Part shown: positions 59,879 through 64,000 of the stretch, piece by piece | How positions within the stretch are numbered: the first letter of the stretch is position 1 | How the letters are laid out: every line of letters starts with the position of its first letter | Assembly (NCBI RefSeq): GCF_014256275.1 | Contig: NZ_JACCFE010000002.1 | Span: 186,001 to 250,000, forward strand | Source of the DNA: Rhodococcus sp. 4CII | GTDB taxonomy: Bacteria > Actinomycetota > Actinomycetes > Mycobacteriales > Mycobacteriaceae | Direction of reading: 5' to 3' | Length of the DNA stretch: 64,000 nt | The notes under the pieces: model-generated | Seen by the model: the letters and a program-made list of their open reading frames with translations, nothing else | Database searches by the model: none | Told to the model about the DNA's origin: nothing | Program-made: the position numbers and the translations under genes

Positions 59879-60871
59879 GGCGTCCGTGCCGTCGAACGCG
59901 TCGAGGATCTCGGCGGCGGCCAGCGCCGCCGTCAGTGACCCGTCACGCACCTGCTGCTCGACGTCGCCGCGGATCGCCTTGACCCGGGTGTTGGACGCGA
60001 GCCGGCGCAGCAGCTGGTCGTGGACCATCGTCCACGTCCAGTCCACCTGCTGACGGCGCCGGTTCTCCTCGAACTGCCCGGCCGCGGTCAGCACGTCCCG
60101 GTGCCGGCAGACGGTGTCCCAGAAGTCTTCCAGCCCGACGCCCTCGAGACCGCTCATCGTGATCACCGGCGGCGTCCAGACGGCGTCGTGCGGGTAGATC
60201 AGCCGCAGCGCACCCGCGAGTTCCCGGGCTGCGCCCTTCGCCTCCCGTTCGTGCTTTCCGTCCGCCTTGTTCACGGCCACCAGGTCGGCGAGTTCGAGGA
60301 CGCCCTTCTTGATGCCCTGCAACTGGTCGCCGGTGCGGGCCAGGGTGAGGAAGCAGAAGCAGTCCACCATGTTCGCGACCGTCACCTCGGACTGGCCGAC
60401 GCCCACCGTCTCGACGAGGATGACGTCGAAACCGGCGGCCTCGAGCAGCACGATCGTCTCGCGGGTCGCCTTCGCGACCCCGCCGAGGGTGCCCGACGTG
60501 GGTGACGGCCGGATGTAGGCGTTCTTCTCGACGGTCAGCCGCGCCATCCGCGTCTTGTCGCCCAGGATGGATCCGCCGGTGCGCGTCGACGACGGGTCGA
60601 CGGCCAGGACCGCCACCCGGTGGCCCTGCCCGATCAGGTGCATCCCGAGCGCGTCGATGAACGTCGACTTCCCGACGCCGGGCACCCCGGTGATCCCGAC
60701 CCGGTGCGCCTTCCCCGACTCCGGCAGCAGTTCGAGCAGCAACCGCTGCGCTGCCTCCCGGTGGTCGGTGCGGGTGGACTCGACGAGGGTGATGGCCTTC
60801 GCCAGGCCGGCGCGTTGATTGGCGCGCACGGCCTGGGCGAGGGCATCGATGTCGACTGGAGGCCGTCCCAT
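59867..60871 (-). CDS. meaB: Methylmalonyl-CoA mutase-associated GTPase MeaB
   Basis: A 334-residue G3E-family GTPase that gates delivery of intact adenosylcobalamin to methylmalonyl-CoA mutase and protects it. Walker A is GVPGVGKST (Lys68), followed by AVLAVDPSSTRTGGSILGDK and NVYIRPSPTSG-like switch sequence (AYIRPSPTSGTLGGVA), VGQSEVTVANMVDCF and the base-binding NKADG. It lies one base after the mutase large-subunit gene on the same strand, the standard operon order. Confidence 0.95.
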   Translation of the reverse strand: MGRPPVDIDALAQAVRANQRAGLAKAITLVESTRTDHREAAQRLLLELLPESGKAHRVGITGVPGVGKSTFIDALGMHLIGQGHRVAVLAVDPSSTRTGGSILGDKTRMARLTVEKNAYIRPSPTSGTLGGVAKATRETIVLLEAAGFDVILVETVGVGQSEVTVANMVDCFCFLTLARTGDQLQGIKKGVLELADLVAVNKADGKHEREAKGAARELAGALRLIYPHDAVWTPPVITMSGLEGVGLEDFWDTVCRHRDVLTAAGQFEENRRRQQVDWTWTMVHDQLLRRLASNTRVKAIRGDVEQQVRDGSLTAALAAAEILDAFDGTDASAD

Positions 60872-60872
60872 G

Positions 60873-63137
60873 TTATTCCGGGGTGCCCGTCAGGTCGTGG
60901 CCGAGCTGCGCGGCCAGTTTCTCGAGCAGTCCGCTGGCGGCGTCCGCGATGACCGTCCCGGGCGGGAAGATCGCGGCGGCACCGGCCTCGTACAGTTCGG
61001 CGAAGTCGCCGGGCGGGATGACGCCACCGACCACGATCATGATGTCGGGGCGTCCCACCGCCGCGAGGGCTTCCCGGAGCGCGGGCACCAACGTGAGGTG
61101 GCCCGCGGCCAACGACGACACACCGACCACGTGGACGTCGTTGTCGGCCGCCTGGTTGGCGACCTCTTCCGGGGTCTGGAACAGCGGTCCGACGTCCACG
61201 TCGAATCCGATGTCCGCGAAGGCCGTGGCGATCACCTTCTGGCCGCGGTCGTGGCCGTCCTGCCCCATCTTCGCGATGAGGACACGGGGCCGGCGGCCCT
61301 CCTCTTCCGCGAACTTCTCGACGAGTTCCGTTGCCTTGTTAATGTTGTCGACCTTTCCGGCCTCGTCCCGGTACACCCCGCTGATGGTCCGGATCTCGGC
61401 CTGGTGACGCCCGTACACCTTCTCCAGGGCCTCGGAGATCTCGCCGACGGTGGCCTTCGCGCGGGCCGCATCGATCGCGAGCGCCAGCAGGTTGTTCTCC
61501 ATGCCGCCCTCGGTGGCGGCCGCGGCACGGCTCAGTTCGGCGAGCGCCGCCTCGACGGCACTCGCGTCCCGGTCGGCGCGCAGCCGGTCCAGTTTCTCGA
61601 GCTGCTCCTTGCGGACCCGCGAGTTCTCGACCTTGAGGACCTCGATCTCGTCGGCCTCGTCCGGAACGTACTTGTTGACACCGATCAGCGGCTGCCGGCC
61701 GGAGTCGATGCGGGCCTGCGTGCGGGCCGCGGCCTCCTCGATGCGCAGCTTCGGGATGCCCTCGCTGATCGCCTGCGCCATGCCGCCGGCCTCTTCGACC
61801 TCGGCGATGTGCGCGCGGGCCCGATTCGCCAGCTGGTGAGTGAGCCACTCCACGTAGTGCGACCCGCCCCAGGGGTCGATGGGACGGACGGTCCCCGACT
61901 CCTGCTGCAGCAGCAGCTGGGTGTTGCGGGCGATGCGGGCGGAGAAGTCCGTCGGCAGCGCGAGGGCCTCGTCGAGCGCGTTGGTGTGCAGCGACTGGGT
62001 GTGCCCCTGCGTCGCCGCCATCGCCTCCACGCAGGTGCGGGCCACGTTGTTGTACACGTCCTGCGCGGTCAGCGACCAGCCCGACGTCTGCGAGTGGGTG
62101 CGCAGCGACAACGACTTCGCGGACTTCGGTTCGAACTTCGCGACCAGCTCACTCCACAGCAGGCGACCGGCCCGCAGCTTCGCGACCTCCATGAAGAAGT
62201 TCATGCCGATCGCCCAGAAGAACGACAACCGGGGCGCGAACTTGTCGATCTCCATGCCCGCGTCGAGGCCGGCGCGGATGTACTCCACCCCGTCCGCGAG
62301 GGTGTACGCCAGCTCCAGGTCGGCGGTGGCCCCGGCCTCCTGGATGTGGTAGCCGGAGATGGAGATCGAGTTGAACTTCGGCATCTTCGCGCTGGTGTAC
62401 GCGAAGATGTCGGAGATGATCCGCATCGACGGCTTCGGCGGGTAGATGTAGGTGTTGCGGACCATGAACTCCTTCAGAATGTCGTTCTGAATGGTTCCGG
62501 CCAGCTGCTCCGGGGCGACACCCTGCTCCTCGGCGGCCACGACGTACAGCGCGAGGATCGGCAGCACCGCACCGTTCATCGTCATCGAGACGCTGACGCT
62601 GTCGAGGGGGATGTGGTCGAACAGCTGCCGCATGTCCAGGATCGAGTCGATCGCCACCCCGGCCATGCCGACGTCGCCCTGCACCCGGGGATGGTCGGAG
62701 TCGTAGCCGCGGTGCGTCGCCAGGTCGAACGCCACCGACAGACCCTTCTGCCCGGCCGCGAGGTTGCGGCGGTAGAAGGCGTTGGATTCGGCGGCGGTGG
62801 AGAAGCCGGCGTACTGGCGGATCGTCCACGGCTGGTTCACGTACATGGTGGGGTACGGGCCGCGCACGAACGGTGCGGCGCCGGGGAAACTCCCGACCGG
62901 GTAGCCCTCGGCCTCGGCGGCGTCGCGGTCGGCCTTGGTGTAGACCGGTTTGACGTCGATGCCCTCGGGGGTGGACCACACCACCTGTTCCGGGCTGTAG
63001 TGGTTGGCCGCCGCGGCGGACGTGATCAGCTCGTCCGTCTGCTCCGGTGTCGGGGCGGCCGGCCGGGGAAACTGCGAATCCTCCAGTGGCACTTCGGCGA
63101 AGCTGCCGATCGCGTGCTTGACCTCGCGAGTAGTCAC
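60873..63137 (-). CDS. mutB: Methylmalonyl-CoA mutase large (alpha) subunit
   Basis: A 754-residue adenosylcobalamin-dependent mutase interconverting methylmalonyl-CoA and succinyl-CoA, the entry of propionyl-CoA carbon into the TCA cycle. The N-terminal TIM barrel has TMYVNQPWTIRQYAGFSTA, FDLATHRGYDSDHPRVQG and GVGTQP-like radical-chemistry segments. The B12 domain has GQDGHDRGQKVIATAF with the cobalt-ligating His629 and VVGVSSLAAGHLTLVPAL. The GTG start overlaps the small-subunit stop as GTGA. Confidence 0.95.
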   Translation of the reverse strand: MTTREVKHAIGSFAEVPLEDSQFPRPAAPTPEQTDELITSAAAANHYSPEQVVWSTPEGIDVKPVYTKADRDAAEAEGYPVGSFPGAAPFVRGPYPTMYVNQPWTIRQYAGFSTAAESNAFYRRNLAAGQKGLSVAFDLATHRGYDSDHPRVQGDVGMAGVAIDSILDMRQLFDHIPLDSVSVSMTMNGAVLPILALYVVAAEEQGVAPEQLAGTIQNDILKEFMVRNTYIYPPKPSMRIISDIFAYTSAKMPKFNSISISGYHIQEAGATADLELAYTLADGVEYIRAGLDAGMEIDKFAPRLSFFWAIGMNFFMEVAKLRAGRLLWSELVAKFEPKSAKSLSLRTHSQTSGWSLTAQDVYNNVARTCVEAMAATQGHTQSLHTNALDEALALPTDFSARIARNTQLLLQQESGTVRPIDPWGGSHYVEWLTHQLANRARAHIAEVEEAGGMAQAISEGIPKLRIEEAAARTQARIDSGRQPLIGVNKYVPDEADEIEVLKVENSRVRKEQLEKLDRLRADRDASAVEAALAELSRAAAATEGGMENNLLALAIDAARAKATVGEISEALEKVYGRHQAEIRTISGVYRDEAGKVDNINKATELVEKFAEEEGRRPRVLIAKMGQDGHDRGQKVIATAFADIGFDVDVGPLFQTPEEVANQAADNDVHVVGVSSLAAGHLTLVPALREALAAVGRPDIMIVVGGVIPPGDFAELYEAGAAAIFPPGTVIADAASGLLEKLAAQLGHDLTGTPE

Positions 63138-64000
63138 TTCTTGCTCCCTGTGTCGCCCGAGGAGTCACTCGAGCTCTCGATGGTGTCGAGCAGTCCGGAC
63201 AGGACCGAGACTGCGTCGATACGGGCGGTGACGAATCCGTCGGGCCGGGCGGGGCCGTCCGCGTCGGCGACGACTTTCTCCGGGCCGGCGAGCAGCACGG
63301 TGCCGATCCCGGCGGCGCGCAATTCCTGCACCGCGGCGGTGGCTTCGGCGGTGTACCGCTTGTCGGTACCGCAGATCACGGCGATACCGGCGCCGGAGTC
63401 CTGCGCGGCGGCGGCGATGCTGCCGTCACCGACGGCGAGGGGGCCGGGGTTGCGGGCCTCGATGCCGCCCGACGCCAGCAGGTTCACGGCGAACGTGCTG
63501 CGCACGTTGTGTTCGGCGACGGGGCCGAGCGGGGCCAGGACGACGGCGGGTCGCGCACCGTGCGCCGCCAGGTAGGCGTCGGAGCGGTCCCGCAGCGCCT
63601 CGAACGCCGCGGCGTACCGGGCGACGCTGCCGGTCTCGGCGGAGCCCGCGGGCAGCGGCGCCTCGCCGAGGTTCGGGAACTCGTTGACCCCGGTGACGGT
63701 GGTCTTGCGGTGTGCGATGTCCGAATCACGCTGGGCGCGGGTGGACGCGATCCGGTCCCCGACGACGCCCGCGTCGAGTGCGGCGCGGTAGCCGCCGGCC
63801 GCCTCGATCTGCTGGAACAACTCCCACGCCTTCGCCGCGACCTGCTGGGTGAGGTCCTCGACGTACCACGAGCCGGACGCCGGGTCGAGCACCCGGCCCA
63901 GGTGCGACTCCTCGAGCAGCAGCAGCTGGGTGTTGCGGGCGATCCGCGCGGCGATGGTCTTCGACACACCCAGCGCCCCGGCGGGCAGTGCCGCGTCGAA
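63134..64000 (-). CDS. mutA: Methylmalonyl-CoA mutase small (beta) subunit, cut by window edge
   Basis: The C-terminal 288 residues of the small subunit, which pairs with MutB but has no active site. Visible are SKTIAARIARNTQLLLLEES, DPASGSWYVEDLTQQVAAKA, GVNEFPNLGEAPLP and the degenerate B12-like domain (NLLASGGIEARNPGPLAVGD, ICGTDKRYTAEATAAVQELR) without the cobalt His. The gene continues beyond the right end of the window, so its start cannot be given. It heads the mutA, mutB, meaB operon. Confidence 0.9.
   Translation of the reverse strand, partial: FDAALPAGALGVSKTIAARIARNTQLLLLEESHLGRVLDPASGSWYVEDLTQQVAAKAWELFQQIEAAGGYRAALDAGVVGDRIASTRAQRDSDIAHRKTTVTGVNEFPNLGEAPLPAGSAETGSVARYAAAFEALRDRSDAYLAAHGARPAVVLAPLGPVAEHNVRSTFAVNLLASGGIEARNPGPLAVGDGSIAAAAQDSGAGIAVICGTDKRYTAEATAAVQELRAAGIGTVLLAGPEKVVADADGPARPDGFVTARIDAVSVLSGLLDTIESSSDSSGDTGSKK

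Noticed and set aside
60819..63575. A 918-residue plus-strand frame opposite mutB and mutA
   Set aside because: Mirror of the mutase genes, which have complete B12 and barrel motifs on the other strand.

Overview
The window is high-GC actinobacterial DNA. Abundant GTG starts, 4-base ATGA/GTGA gene overlaps, an Lsr2 remnant, IdeR/DtxR-type iron boxes and a block of genes in the same order as Mycobacterium tuberculosis Rv1846c-Rv1841c all point to the Mycobacteriales. Gene content (aromatic-type catabolism, many single-component regulators, paired ECF42 sigma modules) fits a large Rhodococcus genome of the opacus/jostii type. This is an inference from gene content; no species search was possible.

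Layout. (1) About 0.45-9.3 kb: a divergent catabolic cluster. A flavin reductase, an NTF2-like protein and a CocE/S15-type hydrolase run left. A group D flavin monooxygenase, a CaiB/BaiF CoA-transferase, a citrate-synthase-fold CoA lyase, an intradiol dioxygenase and a PucR regulator run right. (2) 9.3-17.6 kb: a decayed accessory region. It holds frameshifted or truncated remnants of an ATP-dependent DNA ligase, an IS3-type transposase, an endonuclease-like tail, a SRAP (HMCES/YedK) protein, Lsr2, an AhpD-like protein and a Fic protein, mixed with a few intact genes (membrane protein, two secreted proteins, a small DUF1059-like protein) and one perfect 19-bp inverted repeat. (3) 17.8-21.3 kb: a ureohydrolase, NCS1 permease and amidohydrolase group. 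(4) 21.4-32 kb: regulators and stress-type genes, including a HEAT-repeat protein with a MerR-HEAT fusion, two ECF42 sigma/DGPF modules, DUF899 proteins (one intact, one truncated), a degenerate beta-lactamase-fold lipoprotein, an AlkD-like protein, and an XRE-cupin regulator with a threonine aldolase. (5) 32-37 kb: an XRE-cupin regulator divergent from AzlC/AzlD, an MBL-fold protein, type II NADH dehydrogenase and a hotdog thioesterase. (6) 37-41.5 kb: an iron-regulated locus with three IdeR-like boxes, an iron-related protein of unknown activity and a FecCD/FecCD/ATPase siderophore importer whose first permease carries an RDD domain. One box sits inside what looks like a promoter for a 120-nt terminated RNA. 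(7) 41.5-64 kb: core genome. It holds an MprF-like protein, BlaI and its M56 peptidase, two DEAD-box helicases, gnd, guaB1, two CNNM/CorC-type membrane proteins, CoA-transferase, nucleoside hydrolase, and the methylmalonyl-CoA mutase genes with meaB, cut by the right edge.

How the genes work together. The left cluster reads as a complete but unassigned ring-hydroxylation, ring-cleavage and CoA-dependent cleavage pathway under a local activator. The iron locus couples uptake to IdeR control and possibly to a regulatory RNA. The right end is housekeeping: pentose phosphate flux (Gnd), purine salvage (GuaB1, nucleoside hydrolase), RNA remodelling and propionate/odd-chain carbon entry through methylmalonyl-CoA. 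The most promising undescribed elements are the candidate iron-repressed small RNA at 36985-37146, the Cys-rich leader peptide overlapping a helicase start at 45787-45873, and the left-hand catabolic cluster.
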